Notes under the pieces: generated by a model
The model's database searches: none
Told to the model about the DNA's origin: nothing
What the model saw: the letters and a program-made list of their open reading frames with translations, nothing else
NCBI RefSeq assembly: GCF_017743995.1
Contig: NZ_JAGHRB010000009.1
Location: 62,001 to 126,000, forward strand
Source: Ruegeria sp. R13_0
Lineage (GTDB): Bacteria; Pseudomonadota; Alphaproteobacteria; Rhodobacterales; Rhodobacteraceae
DNA length: 64,000 nt
Direction of reading: 5' to 3'
Shown: positions 16,035 to 24,796 of the stretch, piece after piece
Numbering within the stretch: the first letter of the stretch is position 1
Layout: every line of letters starts with the position of its first letter
Program-made: the position numbers and the translations under genes

Positions 16035-16050
16035 ATACAATCTGGCGTAT
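16035..16050 (-). promoter_or_regulatory. NrdR box, start-distal
   Basis: ATACAATCTGGCGTAT is an imperfect inverted repeat and the second member of a pair with 16004-16019. It lies close to a TTGACC hexamer on the minus strand, so binding here would be expected to block the nrdJ promoter. Confidence 0.72.
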
Positions 16051-16326
16051 CTTTGCATATCAGGTCAACGACCTTTTTAAGTCATTTTTGAAATCTTTTG
16101 TGTTGACCTGTTTGTCGGGTGCTGGGCGATCTGATTCCTCCACAGAATGATCCACGGCGGGACGGCGCCGATCGCAAAACCGGCCAGATGAAATTGCCTT
16201 TTTTACCAGCATGGTTATCCGGGTTTGATCATCCAGTCCTGTGCTGGCTAAGCTGGCAGGGAATCGCGTTGTGGCCTTTCGGCCATATCCTCGCGTCAAC
16301 CCATTGAAAAAAGAGCAGGCAAAACG

Positions 16327-16761
16327 ATGAAGTTGCTTCAACTCGCCCCGATAGGCGCCCTGATCGCGGCCTGCACAGCACAAGAATTGCCAACGGCGTC
16401 GCGTAGCGCTCAATTCAGCGCCTACCCCGACAGGTTGTTCAAAACCTTCCAGACCAGTTGCGAAGGCCCCGGCGAGACGTTCCTGAAGATCGACGCCAAT
16501 TCTTATGAGTGCCGCGAGTTTCTACCACCGGACACCACAGCCTTTTTGATTCTCAGCTATGATGGCTCGCCTGAGGATCTACCGCAGAGCATCATGCGCA
16601 TGACCTCAACCAAGACCTCTGGCGGGTACCGCGTGGATGCGCGGCTGTTCTTTCAAGTGCCGCAAAAAAGCGGCGCAACCGTCGAAGTTCCCGTTGAAAG
16701 CAAAACGCTGGATAAAGCGCTGAGCGCGCTCTACCAAGCGATGGGTGGTTCACCAACATAA
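16327..16761 (+). CDS. Putative lipoprotein, function unknown
   Basis: A 144-residue protein with a short lipoprotein signal: after a Lys near the start and a hydrophobic stretch, the lipobox IAAC places the lipidated cysteine at residue 16. The mature part is soluble with several beta-strand-like segments (TAFLILSYDGS, YRVDARLFFQV) and no family I recognise. A Cys pair (GPGETFLKIDANSYEC with an upstream Cys) may form a disulfide. An AGGCAAAACG stretch before the ATG supports this start. It is monocistronic, convergent with tRNA-Pro. Envelope location is likely; the role is unknown. Confidence 0.75.
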   Translation: MKLLQLAPIGALIAACTAQELPTASRSAQFSAYPDRLFKTFQTSCEGPGETFLKIDANSYECREFLPPDTTAFLILSYDGSPEDLPQSIMRMTSTKTSGGYRVDARLFFQVPQKSGATVEVPVESKTLDKALSALYQAMGGSPT

Positions 16762-16770
16762 GTGAAGAAG

Positions 16771-16847
16771 TGGTCGGGGCGGCAGGATTCGAACCTACGA
16801 CCCCCTGTACCCAAAACAGGTGCGCTACCAGACTGCGCCACGCCCCG
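16771..16847 (-). tRNA. tRNA-Pro (TGG)
   Basis: On the minus strand the acceptor arms CGGGGCG and CGCCCCG pair fully. The anticodon stem CCTGT/ACAGG encloses the loop TTTGGGT, giving anticodon TGG. The T-loop is TTCGAAT and the 3' end is ACCA, encoded in the DNA. Length is 77 nt. Confidence 0.97.
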
Positions 16848-16891
16848 GACCGTGCGCCGTTCCTAACGATGCTGATCTGATTTGAAAAGCC

Positions 16892-17359
16892 CTAACAGGG
16901 CCAAATCGCACTCGCTTGTGAAAAAATTTCGTGCCGCATCTGGGTGCCGGGCTGAATGCCGTAACGGGCGGACAAACCGGCGTTGATTTCAAGCACGGCA
17001 AAGATGTCGCCGCCCCCTTCAATCGGGGTCAGATCACCGGGAATCGCACCTTCATGCACGCGGGTCACAACGCCTGCCTGATCGACGAAAATCATATCCA
17101 GAGGAATCAGTGTGTTCTTCATCCAGAACGCCACCTGTTGCGGTGGATCATAGACGAAGAGCATGCCAGAGCGGTTCGGCAAGTGCTCGCGGAACATCAG
17201 CCCACGCGATTTCTCGGGACCGGTCACGGCCAGTTCGACATCAAATCGGACATGAGTCTGATCGTTGCGCAACTCTACCCGGTCAGGACGACATTCGGCG
17301 GCCACGCCTTCTGCCAGAAATGTTACGCATACTGCCAGAGAAGCCCAAAACCGCATCAT
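16892..17359 (-). CDS. DUF192 family exported protein
   Basis: A ~155-residue protein with a signal peptide (hydrophobic residues 3-18, cleavage after VAA) and a DUF192 domain. The family core is recognisable: RGLMFRE, GMLFVYD, FWMKNTLIPLDMIFVD and VLEINAG. DUF192 proteins are small beta-barrel proteins of unknown biochemical role. I placed the start at 17359 (the next codon is also ATG) because the longer frame to 17428 lies inside the upstream cold-shock gene. The start is five bases past that gene's stop, so the two form an operon. Confidence 0.9.
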   Translation of the reverse strand: MMRFWASLAVCVTFLAEGVAAECRPDRVELRNDQTHVRFDVELAVTGPEKSRGLMFREHLPNRSGMLFVYDPPQQVAFWMKNTLIPLDMIFVDQAGVVTRVHEGAIPGDLTPIEGGGDIFAVLEINAGLSARYGIQPGTQMRHEIFSQASAIWPC

Positions 17360-17363
17360 ACTG

Positions 17364-17891
17364 TCAGTGATCCAGCGCCGCTTCCCAGGCCAGGACCTGA
17401 GCCGCCATACGGCCCCGTTTGCCATCAATCACCCGCATGGCGAGCGCCTCGCCCGGCTGCAGATCGGCAAGGCCAGAACGGCGGAGGACTTCGATATGCA
17501 AAAACACATCCTCATCCCGGCCGAACACATTGGCGAATCCGAATCCCTTGCCCTTGTCGAACCATTTCACCCGCGCAGCTTCCAAAGGCGCTGCCGCAAT
17601 CGCCGCCGGATCCAGCTCGGCAAAGTCAGCCAACATCATCGAGTCGGCGCGCACCGGAGGATCAACAGCAACAACTTCGACGGCCTGAACACCGCGATCC
17701 GTGCGATGGGTCATGATCTCGATGCCTGCCCCATCGGCGACCGAGCTCTGCCCGAAATTCCGCAACACGTTCACATGCAACAGAATATCCGGGCCGCCTT
17801 CATCAGACACAACGAACCCGTATCCCTTGGCGGGATCGAACCATTTTACGTGTCCACGAACGCGGTACATGTTGTTCAGGTCTTCTGGCAC
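17364..17891 (-). CDS. Two-domain cold-shock protein
   Basis: A 175-residue protein with two cold-shock (OB-fold) domains joined by an Asp/Ala-rich linker. Domain 1 (about 9-75) has GHVKWFDPAKGYGFV and DILLHVNVL; domain 2 (about 105-170) has ARVKWFDKGKGFGFA and DVFLHIEVL. These are the RNP1/RNP2-type nucleic-acid-binding motifs. Single-domain CspA proteins are ~70 residues, so this is the double form common in Rhodobacterales. The likely start is GTG at 17891, with GGAAA upstream; an ATG seven codons later is possible. It probably acts as an RNA chaperone and is co-transcribed with the DUF192 gene. Confidence 0.92.
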   Translation of the reverse strand: MPEDLNNMYRVRGHVKWFDPAKGYGFVVSDEGGPDILLHVNVLRNFGQSSVADGAGIEIMTHRTDRGVQAVEVVAVDPPVRADSMMLADFAELDPAAIAAAPLEAARVKWFDKGKGFGFANVFGRDEDVFLHIEVLRRSGLADLQPGEALAMRVIDGKRGRMAAQVLAWEAALDH

Positions 17892-18012
17892 GGTGTTTCC
17901 ATCGAATGTTTTAGTAGTGCGTTAAGGTTTCGGTTTTTATGGGAATGGCAGGCAAATTCAAGCTGAAAAAAACCTTTGATTTCGGCCTGTTGCATTTCGC
18001 GATACGTGAACG

Positions 18013-18618
18013 TCATGGATTTAACCTCTGCACATCCCAAGCGGAACCCGGATCGGCCCTCCGCCATCTGAACCGATCATGCAGGCGAAATGCGCCATCG
18101 GCCCAGAATTCAATTTCCGTCGGAACCAACCGATACCCACCCCAAAAAGGAGGGCGCGGCGGATTGGCCCCTAGTTTTGCCGTCACCTTGGCAACCTCGG
18201 CCATCAGGGCCGTTCGGCTGCTCAGGGGTTGCGACTGCTTTGACGCCCAAGCGCCCAGCCGACTTTTCAGCGACCTTGACGCGTAATATTCATCCGCCTT
18301 TGGCCCGCTTTCCCGACTGACTATACCACGAACACGAATCTGACGCCGCAAAGATTTCCAATGCATGACAAAAGCGGCTTTTTCGGCCTGATCCAGCTCA
18401 GCCGCCTTGGCGCTTTCGTAGTTGGTATAGAAAACAAAGGCCTCCGGCTCGATGTCTTTCAAAAGAACCATGCGCGCGTTGGGCATACCGTCCTTGTCCA
18501 CGGTCGCCAGGGCAATCGCGTTCGGGTCATTCGGTTCATTCTGTTCGGCCTCACCCAGCCACCGCGCCGCTATTTCAAACGGATCGGAGCCAGCAAAAAT
18601 GCCATCACGCTCGGTCAT
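18013..18618 (-). CDS. pdxH: Pyridoxamine 5'-phosphate oxidase
   Basis: FMN-dependent oxidase that makes pyridoxal 5'-phosphate from pyridoxine or pyridoxamine 5'-phosphate, the last step of vitamin B6 synthesis and salvage. Family motifs are visible: [32 protein letters not shown], and the C-terminal PTEIEFW then HDRFRWRR. The start at 18618 (201 aa) is favoured because AGGGG lies six bases upstream; the ATG at 18624 would be too close to it. It diverges from fabI with 136 bp between the starts. Confidence 0.96.
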   Translation of the reverse strand: MTERDGIFAGSDPFEIAARWLGEAEQNEPNDPNAIALATVDKDGMPNARMVLLKDIEPEAFVFYTNYESAKAAELDQAEKAAFVMHWKSLRRQIRVRGIVSRESGPKADEYYASRSLKSRLGAWASKQSQPLSSRTALMAEVAKVTAKLGANPPRPPFWGGYRLVPTEIEFWADGAFRLHDRFRWRRADPGSAWDVQRLNP

Positions 18619-18754
18619 TTCCATCCCCTGGAAAGTATTTGATGGAAGCCTAGGGCGATTACCCGCCGCGGGCAAGACCACACGGCCTTGAAGCAGGGCA
18701 GTCAATGGCATAAACCCATCGGAACATAACGCGACGACAGGCGGAGAACCAATC

Positions 18755-19561
18755 ATGTCAAATCAGTTGATGGCCGGAAAACGCGGCCTCATCATGGGAC
18801 TGGCCAATGACAAATCAATCGCATGGGGAATCGCCCGCGCCTTGTCCAACGCCGGGGCCGAGTTGGCCTTTTCTTATCAGGGCGATGCTCTGAAAAAACG
18901 TGTCGACCCTCTGGCAGCGCAACTCGGCAGTGAAATCGTCCTGCCCTGCGACGTGAGCGACGAAGCTTCGATCGACGCTCTGTTCACCTCACTGGAAGAA
19001 AAATGGGGCAAGCTGGATTTTGTCGTCCACGCCATCGGTTTTTCGGACAAGAATGAGCTGCGCGGACGCTATGTCGACACCAGCCGTGCAAATTTCAAAC
19101 TTACCATGGATGTGTCCGTCTATTCCTTCACCGCCGTGATGCAGCGGGCCGAAAAGATGATGTCCGAGGGCAGCAGCGCAATTACTCTGACGTATTACGG
19201 CGCCGAGCAGGTAATGCCCCATTATAATGTGATGGGTGTCGCTAAAGCCGCGCTCGAAGCGTCGGTCAAGTATCTCGCCGAAGATCTGGGCAAGGACGGT
19301 ATCCGCGTCAACTCGATCTCGGCGGGTCCGATCAAGACGCTGGCCGCCAGCGGCATCGGAGATTTCCGCTACATCATGAAGTGGAACGAATACAATTCGC
19401 CCTTGCGCCGCAACGTGACGATCGACGATGTGGGCAACTCGGCCCTGTATCTGCTGTCCGACCTCAGTAGCGGTGTCACCGGCGAGAATCTGCACGTGGA
19501 CTCGGGCTACCACATCGTAGGCATGAAAGCCGTCGATGCCCCGGACGTTGAAAAGGGTTAA
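18755..19561 (+). CDS. fabI: Enoyl-[acyl-carrier-protein] reductase (NADH)
   Basis: Catalyses the last reduction of each fatty-acid elongation cycle. This 268-residue short-chain dehydrogenase has the FabI-type N-terminal nucleotide motif [13 protein letters not shown] (residues 15-27), the CDVSD segment, and the catalytic Tyr157-x6-Lys164 with an additional Tyr147/148. [12 protein letters not shown] is the FabI substrate-loop signature, where triclosan-class inhibitors act. A GGAG ribosome-binding site precedes the ATG. Six bases separate it from the phosphoribosyltransferase gene, so they are likely co-transcribed. Confidence 0.97.
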   Translation: MSNQLMAGKRGLIMGLANDKSIAWGIARALSNAGAELAFSYQGDALKKRVDPLAAQLGSEIVLPCDVSDEASIDALFTSLEEKWGKLDFVVHAIGFSDKNELRGRYVDTSRANFKLTMDVSVYSFTAVMQRAEKMMSEGSSAITLTYYGAEQVMPHYNVMGVAKAALEASVKYLAEDLGKDGIRVNSISAGPIKTLAASGIGDFRYIMKWNEYNSPLRRNVTIDDVGNSALYLLSDLSSGVTGENLHVDSGYHIVGMKAVDAPDVEKG

Positions 19562-19567
19562 GAAAAA

Positions 19568-20077
19568 ATGAGCGCCAAAGACCGCCTGCCCCACGAAAAA
19601 GGCTTCCACATCAGCTGGGATCAAATTCACCGCGACTCGCGCGCCTTAGCGTGGCGGCTTGATGGTCAAGGCCCGGATGACGGCGCATGGCGCGCCGTTG
19701 TTGCGATCACCCGCGGCGGCATGGCCCCCGCCATGATCGTCAGCCGCGAGCTAGACATCCGCACCGTCGACACAATCAGCGTCCGCTCGTATCACCATCA
19801 GGAACAAGGCGAAGCCGAAGTCCTGAAGGCCCCCGATGCAGATCTGATGGGCGATGGTGAAGGCGTTCTGATCATCGACGATCTGGTCGATAGCGGCAAA
19901 ACGCTGGAACTGGTGCGCGCGATGTACCCAAAGGCGCACTTCGCCACCGTTTACGCCAAACCCAAAGGCCGCCCGATGGTGGACACATTCATCACCGAGG
20001 TCAGCCAGGACACGTGGATCTTCTTCCCCTGGGATATGGCCCTGCAATATGTCGAGCCCTATCGCGGCACCGACTAA
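19568..20077 (+). CDS. gpt: Xanthine phosphoribosyltransferase
   Basis: Purine salvage enzyme that joins PRPP to xanthine or guanine to give XMP or GMP. The 169-residue protein fits the Gpt family in length. The PRPP-binding motif [13 protein letters not shown] is at residues 100-112, and ITRGGMAPA near the N-terminus is the conserved loop. The base-contacting C-terminal WIFFPWD is also typical of Gpt. It follows fabI by six bases, which suggests co-transcription with an unrelated pathway. Confidence 0.94.
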   Translation: MSAKDRLPHEKGFHISWDQIHRDSRALAWRLDGQGPDDGAWRAVVAITRGGMAPAMIVSRELDIRTVDTISVRSYHHQEQGEAEVLKAPDADLMGDGEGVLIIDDLVDSGKTLELVRAMYPKAHFATVYAKPKGRPMVDTFITEVSQDTWIFFPWDMALQYVEPYRGTD

Positions 20078-20134
20078 CTTCTTCTGTTTAAAAATACCTC
20101 GGAGCGCGAGGCAGAGCCTCGCAAAGAGTCTGCC

Positions 20135-21310
20135 ATGTCCCAAACACGAACTCGGTCCACCTTCCCCCCTCCAGTGATGGAGGCGCGGCGTTGGTTGGAC
20201 GGTGTGGTGTTTCCCAACGACCGGTCTTTGATCAATGTCAGCCAGGCCGCGCCGGTTGACCCTCCGCCGCTATCCATGCGGCAGGCCATAGCCGAGTTCA
20301 CCGTGGCCGAAGACAGCGCCCACCTTTATGGGCCTGTTCTTGGCAATGACGATCTGCGCGCGGAATTGGCTGCGCAAATCAGCGATCACTATGCCGGACA
20401 GGTTTTACCTGATCAGATCGCCATAACATCAGGTTGCAATCAAGCATTCTCAGCCGTGATTTCGGCGCTCACCGACGAAGGGGATGAGGTCATCCTCCCT
20501 ACCCCTTGGTATTTCAACCATAAAATGTGGCTGGACATGGCAGGTGTGCGGGCCGTGGACTTGCCCACGGGCGACGATTTGCTGCCCGATCCAGAGGCGG
20601 CGCGCGCTTTGATCACCGAGAAAACCCGCGCCATTTCTCTTGTGACCCCAAACAACCCGGGCGGCGTCGAATATCCGGCCGAATTGGTCAGCGCCTTCTA
20701 CGATCTCGCGCGCGAGGTAGGCATTCGCTTGCTGGTCGACGAAACCTACCGCGATTTTGACAGCCGCAGTGGCCCTCCGCATGACCTGTTCCAAAAGCCC
20801 GGCTGGGATGAGACGCTGGTGCATCTCTATTCCTTCTCCAAAGCCTACCGCCTGACCGGACATCGCGTCGGCGCGGTTGCAACCAGCGCAAGCCTGCTGG
20901 CCGAGGCCGAGAAATTTCTCGACACTGTCGCCATCTGCCCTGGTCAGATCGGCCAGTTTGCCGCCCTTTGGGGAATGCAGAACCTGTCGCAATGGCTTGC
21001 CGGAGAGCGGGACGAAATCCTCGACCGCCGCGCCGCGATTGCTGAAGGCATGCCTCAGCTCGAGGCCAAAGGTTGGCGCCTGCTGGGTCTTGGTGCCTAT
21101 TTCGCCTATCTCGAGCACCCGTTCGACCTCCCGTCGGACGAGCTGGCGCAAAGACTGGTGCCCGAGGCCGGTATCCTGCTGCTGCCCGGCACCATGTTCA
21201 TGCCTGATCACGACCCGGCCGGAAAACGTCAGGTGCGCATCGCGTTCGCCAATCTCGACCGCGCCGGGATCGCCCAATTGTTCGACCGGTTGCAGGCTCT
21301 GTCCTTCTAA
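20135..21310 (+). CDS. Class I/II pyridoxal-phosphate aminotransferase
   Basis: A 391-residue fold-type I aminotransferase. PLP-binding residues are visible: Asn174 in TPNNPGG, Asp202 and Tyr205 in LVDETY, the Schiff-base Lys236 in YSFSKAYRLTGHRVG, and the C-terminal RQVRIAFAN with the carboxylate-binding Arg. Substrate specificity cannot be read from the sequence; many Roseobacter relatives are annotated only as aminotransferase. It follows gpt by 57 bp, with ATG at 20135. A long-range hairpin lies just past the stop. Confidence 0.92.
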   Translation: MSQTRTRSTFPPPVMEARRWLDGVVFPNDRSLINVSQAAPVDPPPLSMRQAIAEFTVAEDSAHLYGPVLGNDDLRAELAAQISDHYAGQVLPDQIAITSGCNQAFSAVISALTDEGDEVILPTPWYFNHKMWLDMAGVRAVDLPTGDDLLPDPEAARALITEKTRAISLVTPNNPGGVEYPAELVSAFYDLAREVGIRLLVDETYRDFDSRSGPPHDLFQKPGWDETLVHLYSFSKAYRLTGHRVGAVATSASLLAEAEKFLDTVAICPGQIGQFAALWGMQNLSQWLAGERDEILDRRAAIAEGMPQLEAKGWRLLGLGAYFAYLEHPFDLPSDELAQRLVPEAGILLLPGTMFMPDHDPAGKRQVRIAFANLDRAGIAQLFDRLQALSF

Positions 21311-21363
21311 GCTTGCCCCCCGGCGGTGCCCGTCGTATTCAGGGCCGCAACCAACAGGGCAAG
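21311..21363 (+). other. Inverted repeat between aminotransferase and ppiD genes
   Basis: GCTTGCCC (21311-21318), directly after the aminotransferase stop, pairs with GGGCAAGC (21356-21363), 15 bp before the ppiD start. The 37-base internal region is partly self-complementary. There is no T-run after it, so it is not a classical terminator. It may protect mRNA ends or tune ppiD translation. Confidence 0.45.
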
Positions 21364-21378
21364 CAGTAAGAGGGCATC

Positions 21379-23220
21379 ATGGCCGCAGGCAAAAACAGCA
21401 TCTCGAAAACCTTTGTCTGGATTCTGATGGGCCTTCTGTTCGTAGGCCTCGCAGGGTTTGGCGCCACCAGCCTGACCGGCACCATCCGCACGGTTGCGCA
21501 GGTCGGGGATGAGAGTATCTCGGTCGACGCCTATGTCCGCGAACTTCAACGCGAAATCCGCGCGGTTGAGGCGCAGACCGGCCAAGCCCTGCAGATGTCT
21601 CAGGCGCGTGAGCTGGGTCTGGAACAGCTCGCCCTGTCCCGCCTGATCGCTCTGGCCGCGCTAGATAACGAGGTGGGTCAACTGGGCCTGTCCATTGGCG
21701 ACGAGAACTTGCAAGATGAGATCGTCTCGATCCCGGCCTTTCAGGGCGTGAACGGCACGTTCGACCGCGAAGCCTACCGCTTTCAGCTGGAACAGATCGG
21801 GATGACCGATACCGAGTTCGAATCGGACCTGCGCAAAGAATCCTCGCGCACCATCGTACAGGGCGCGATCATCGGCGGTGTTGAAATGCCCTCAACGCTG
21901 ACCGACACATTGACAAATTACATCGGCGCGCGCCGCAGCTTTACCGTGGCGACTTTGGGTACGGATGCGTTGGAAACGCCGGTGGGTGATCCGACCGACG
22001 CGCAGATCCAAGATTACTACGACGAGAACACCGACCAATTCACCCTGCCCCGCACTAAGCGTCTGACCTATGCGATCCTGTCGCCAGAAATGCTGCTGGA
22101 TACAGTTGAAGTGGACGAGGACACGCTGCGCCGCCTCTATGATGAGCGCGCCGATGAGTATCAGCAGCCCGAGCGCCGCTTGGTCGAACGCTTGAACTTC
22201 CCGGATGAGGACTCCGCGAACAACGCCAAAGCCCAGTTGGAGGTCGGTGGCACCACCTTCGAGCAACTCGTGCGCGAACGCGAGCTTGAGCTGAGCGATA
22301 TTGATCTGGGCGATGTGACCCGCGACGATCTGGGAGAAGCTGCGGATGAGGTCTTTGCTGCTGAGCTGGACTCGGTCGTTGGCCCTCTGCCTTCCGTGTT
22401 CGGCCCGGCGCTGTTCCGCATCAACGGCTCACTGGCGGCCAACAACGTCCCGTTCGAGGATGCCGAGCCTGCCCTGCGGGAAGAACTGGCCTCGGACCGC
22501 GCGCGTCGTTTGATCGAAGCACAATCCGAAGACATCAACGATATGCTCGCCGGTGGCGCCACGCTCGAAGAGCTGGCCCAGGAAACCGATATGGAGCTGG
22601 GCCAAATCGACTGGACCCGCGACAGTGTGGATGAAGTCGCCGCTTATGACGGCTTCCGCAGCGCGGCTGAGGCTGTACGCGACGGCGACTTCCCCGAGAT
22701 CGACTTTCTGGAGGACGGCTCGATCTTCGCTCTGCGTCTGAACGAAGAACTGGCGCCACGCCCGGAGCCTCTGGACAGCGCCCGTGACCGCGTCGCCGCT
22801 GCATGGGTTGCCGCCGAAACCGCCAAAGCGCTGCAAGAGCAGGCCAATTCTGTTGTCACCACCCTGGCAACGGATGGCGATTTCACCGCCACCGGCCTGC
22901 CGTTCCGCGTGGAAAACGCCCTGACGCGGACTGCGTTTCTGGATGACGTCCCCGCAAACTTCATGAACGAAGTCTTCGAGATGGAGCCCGGCGACCTGCG
23001 CGTCGTTGACGGCGAAGGAACTGCCCTGATCGTCCGTCTGGACGAGGTTCTGCCCCCGGCAGAAAGCGATGAGCTGCGTCAATTGAGCGACGCTCTGTCC
23101 GCGCAGATGAATCAGGCGCTGGCGCAGAACATCTTTGACGCCTATGTGCGCGACGCCCAAACCCGCGCGCGCCCGGTTGTCGACCAGCAGGCCCTGAACG
23201 CCGTACAGGCGAGTTATTGA
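21379..23220 (+). CDS. Membrane-anchored peptidyl-prolyl isomerase/chaperone (PpiD/SurA-N type)
   Basis: A 613-residue periplasmic chaperone anchored by one N-terminal membrane helix (FVWILMGLLFVGLAGFG, about residues 12-28). A SurA-like N-terminal chaperone region (about 35-190) and parvulin-like domain(s) in the middle (about 230-380) follow, then helical C-terminal repeats. This order matches PpiD, which sits at the Sec translocon exit and helps fold outer-membrane proteins. Key parvulin catalytic residues are poorly conserved, as is common in PpiD. The stop overlaps a potential TTG start of trpE, and the real trpE ATG is 12 bp later, suggesting coupled transcription. Confidence 0.9.
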   Translation: MAAGKNSISKTFVWILMGLLFVGLAGFGATSLTGTIRTVAQVGDESISVDAYVRELQREIRAVEAQTGQALQMSQARELGLEQLALSRLIALAALDNEVGQLGLSIGDENLQDEIVSIPAFQGVNGTFDREAYRFQLEQIGMTDTEFESDLRKESSRTIVQGAIIGGVEMPSTLTDTLTNYIGARRSFTVATLGTDALETPVGDPTDAQIQDYYDENTDQFTLPRTKRLTYAILSPEMLLDTVEVDEDTLRRLYDERADEYQQPERRLVERLNFPDEDSANNAKAQLEVGGTTFEQLVRERELELSDIDLGDVTRDDLGEAADEVFAAELDSVVGPLPSVFGPALFRINGSLAANNVPFEDAEPALREELASDRARRLIEAQSEDINDMLAGGATLEELAQETDMELGQIDWTRDSVDEVAAYDGFRSAAEAVRDGDFPEIDFLEDGSIFALRLNEELAPRPEPLDSARDRVAAAWVAAETAKALQEQANSVVTTLATDGDFTATGLPFRVENALTRTAFLDDVPANFMNEVFEMEPGDLRVVDGEGTALIVRLDEVLPPAESDELRQLSDALSAQMNQALAQNIFDAYVRDAQTRARPVVDQQALNAVQASY

Positions 23221-23231
23221 ACGAGACCCAA

Positions 23232-24743
23232 ATGGCCCTGACACCCGAATATGAAAGCTTCGCGCGCGCCTATGAAGCGGGCGAAAACCAGGTCGTATAT
23301 ACGCGCCTTGCGGCCGATCTCGACACACCTGTCTCGCTGATGCTGAAACTGACAGGGGCGCAGAAAGATGCCTTTGTCCTGGAATCGGTTACCGGAGGCG
23401 AAGTGCGCGGGCGCTACTCGATCATCGGTATGAAACCCGATTTGATCTGGCGCTGCCGGGGCGAGGAGTCCGAGCTGAACCGCTCGGCCCGGTTTGATGG
23501 CGAAGCCTTCACGCCGCAAGAAGGCAATCCGATGGATAACCTGCGCGCGCTGCTGGCCGAAAGCCGCATCGACCTGCCCGATGATCTACCCCAAGCGGCG
23601 GCTGGGCTGTTCGGCTATCTGGGCTATGACATGGTCCGTCTGGTCGAATATCTGCCTGATGTGAACCCCGACCCGCTGGGCCTGCCGGACGCCATCATGC
23701 AACGCCCCTCGGTCATTGCGGTGCTGGACGGTGTTAAGGGCGAGGTGACCGTCGTGTCCCCGGCGTGGGTGACCGAAGGCCAATCGGCCAAGGCCGCCTA
23801 TGCGCAGGCAGCCGAGCGTGTGATGGACGCGGTGCGTGATCTGGAACGCGCCATGCCCACTGAGACCCGCGATCTGGGGGATGCGCATGAGGTTGCGCCT
23901 CCGGTGTCGAATTTTACCAAATCCGGCTATATGGAGGCGGTTGAAAAGGCCAAGGAGTACATCCGCGCAGGCGATATCTTTCAGGTCGTCCCAGCCCAAC
24001 GCTGGACGCAGGACTTCCCGCTGCCGCCTTTTGCGCTCTACCGGTCGCTCCGCCGCACGAACCCGTCGCCCTTCATGTTTTACTTCAACTTCGGCGGCTT
24101 TCAGGTCGTGGGCGCGAGCCCCGAGATTCTGGTGCGCGTCTTCGGCAGCGAAGTGACAATCCGCCCGATCGCTGGGACTCGCCCGCGTGGCGCAACCCCG
24201 GAAGAGGATAAGGCAAACGAGCTTGACCTGCTGGCCGACAAAAAAGAACTGGCCGAGCATCTGATGCTGCTGGATCTGGGTCGCAACGACACCGGCCGCG
24301 TCGCCAAGATCGGCACCGTTCGCCCAACCGAAGAGTTCATCATCGAACGCTACAGCCATGTGATGCATATCGTCTCGAACGTGGTCGGAGAGCTGGCCGA
24401 AGACAAAGACGCGTTGGATGCGTTCTTTGCCGGGATGCCTGCGGGCACCGTCTCGGGCGCGCCCAAAGTGCGCGCGATGGAGATTATTGATGAGCTGGAG
24501 CCCGAAAAACGCGGCGTTTATGGCGGCGGTGTTGGGTATTTCAGTGCAGGCGGCGACATGGATATGTGTATCGCCCTGCGTACGGCTATCGTGAAGGATC
24601 ACAAGCTCTATATCCAAGCCGGTGGCGGCGTTGTCTATGACAGCGACCCTGAGGCCGAGTATATGGAAACCGTCCATAAATCCAACGCCATACGACGGGC
24701 GGCGGCGGATGCGGCCCGGTTCACAGGCAACAGGAACTCATAA
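23232..24743 (+). CDS. trpE: Anthranilate synthase component I
   Basis: Converts chorismate to anthranilate using ammonia supplied by TrpG. The 503-residue protein has the chorismate-binding core: PIAGTRPRGATPEEDKANE, LLDLGRNDTGRVAKIG, AGTVSGAPKVRAMEII and the C-terminal IQAGGGVVYDSDPEAEY. The N-terminal part has LLES(V)-type sequence for Trp feedback (LESVTGGEVRGRYSIIG). I chose the ATG at 23232; a TTG at 23217 overlapping the ppiD stop is an alternative. No Trp-rich leader peptide or attenuator is seen upstream. A strong terminator follows, so trpE is transcriptionally separated from trpGDC. Confidence 0.97.
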   Translation: MALTPEYESFARAYEAGENQVVYTRLAADLDTPVSLMLKLTGAQKDAFVLESVTGGEVRGRYSIIGMKPDLIWRCRGEESELNRSARFDGEAFTPQEGNPMDNLRALLAESRIDLPDDLPQAAAGLFGYLGYDMVRLVEYLPDVNPDPLGLPDAIMQRPSVIAVLDGVKGEVTVVSPAWVTEGQSAKAAYAQAAERVMDAVRDLERAMPTETRDLGDAHEVAPPVSNFTKSGYMEAVEKAKEYIRAGDIFQVVPAQRWTQDFPLPPFALYRSLRRTNPSPFMFYFNFGGFQVVGASPEILVRVFGSEVTIRPIAGTRPRGATPEEDKANELDLLADKKELAEHLMLLDLGRNDTGRVAKIGTVRPTEEFIIERYSHVMHIVSNVVGELAEDKDALDAFFAGMPAGTVSGAPKVRAMEIIDELEPEKRGVYGGGVGYFSAGGDMDMCIALRTAIVKDHKLYIQAGGGVVYDSDPEAEYMETVHKSNAIRRAAADAARFTGNRNS

Positions 24744-24747
24744 AGAA

Positions 24748-24779
24748 AGGGCGGCTGATCACAGGATCAACCGCCCTTC
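24748..24779. terminator. Bidirectional terminator between trpE and yibQ-like gene
   Basis: AAGGGCGG (24748-24755) pairs with CCGCCCTT (24772-24779), with an inner TGATC/GATCA pairing that lengthens the stem. T-rich sequence (CGCTTTTC) follows on the plus strand and A-rich sequence flanks the other side. It separates convergent genes. Confidence 0.85.
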
Positions 24780-24796
24780 GCTTTTCTGCGGAAACG

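Larger units (their letters stand above)
15820..16326. other. 507-bp divergent intergenic region between nrdJ and a lipoprotein gene
   Basis: It holds the nrdJ control region (NrdR boxes at 16004-16050 and a TTGACC hexamer on the minus strand at 16063-16068 as a possible -35). It leaves an nrdJ leader of roughly 180 bases. I looked for a cobalamin riboswitch in that leader and did not find a recognisable B12 box. The part from 16070 to 16326 upstream of the lipoprotein gene shows no recognised gene. Confidence 0.5.

Noticed and set aside
24756..24771. FNR-like site TGATC-N-GATCA
   Set aside because: The spacing does not fit TTGAT-N4-ATCAA and the element lies inside a terminator between two convergent genes.
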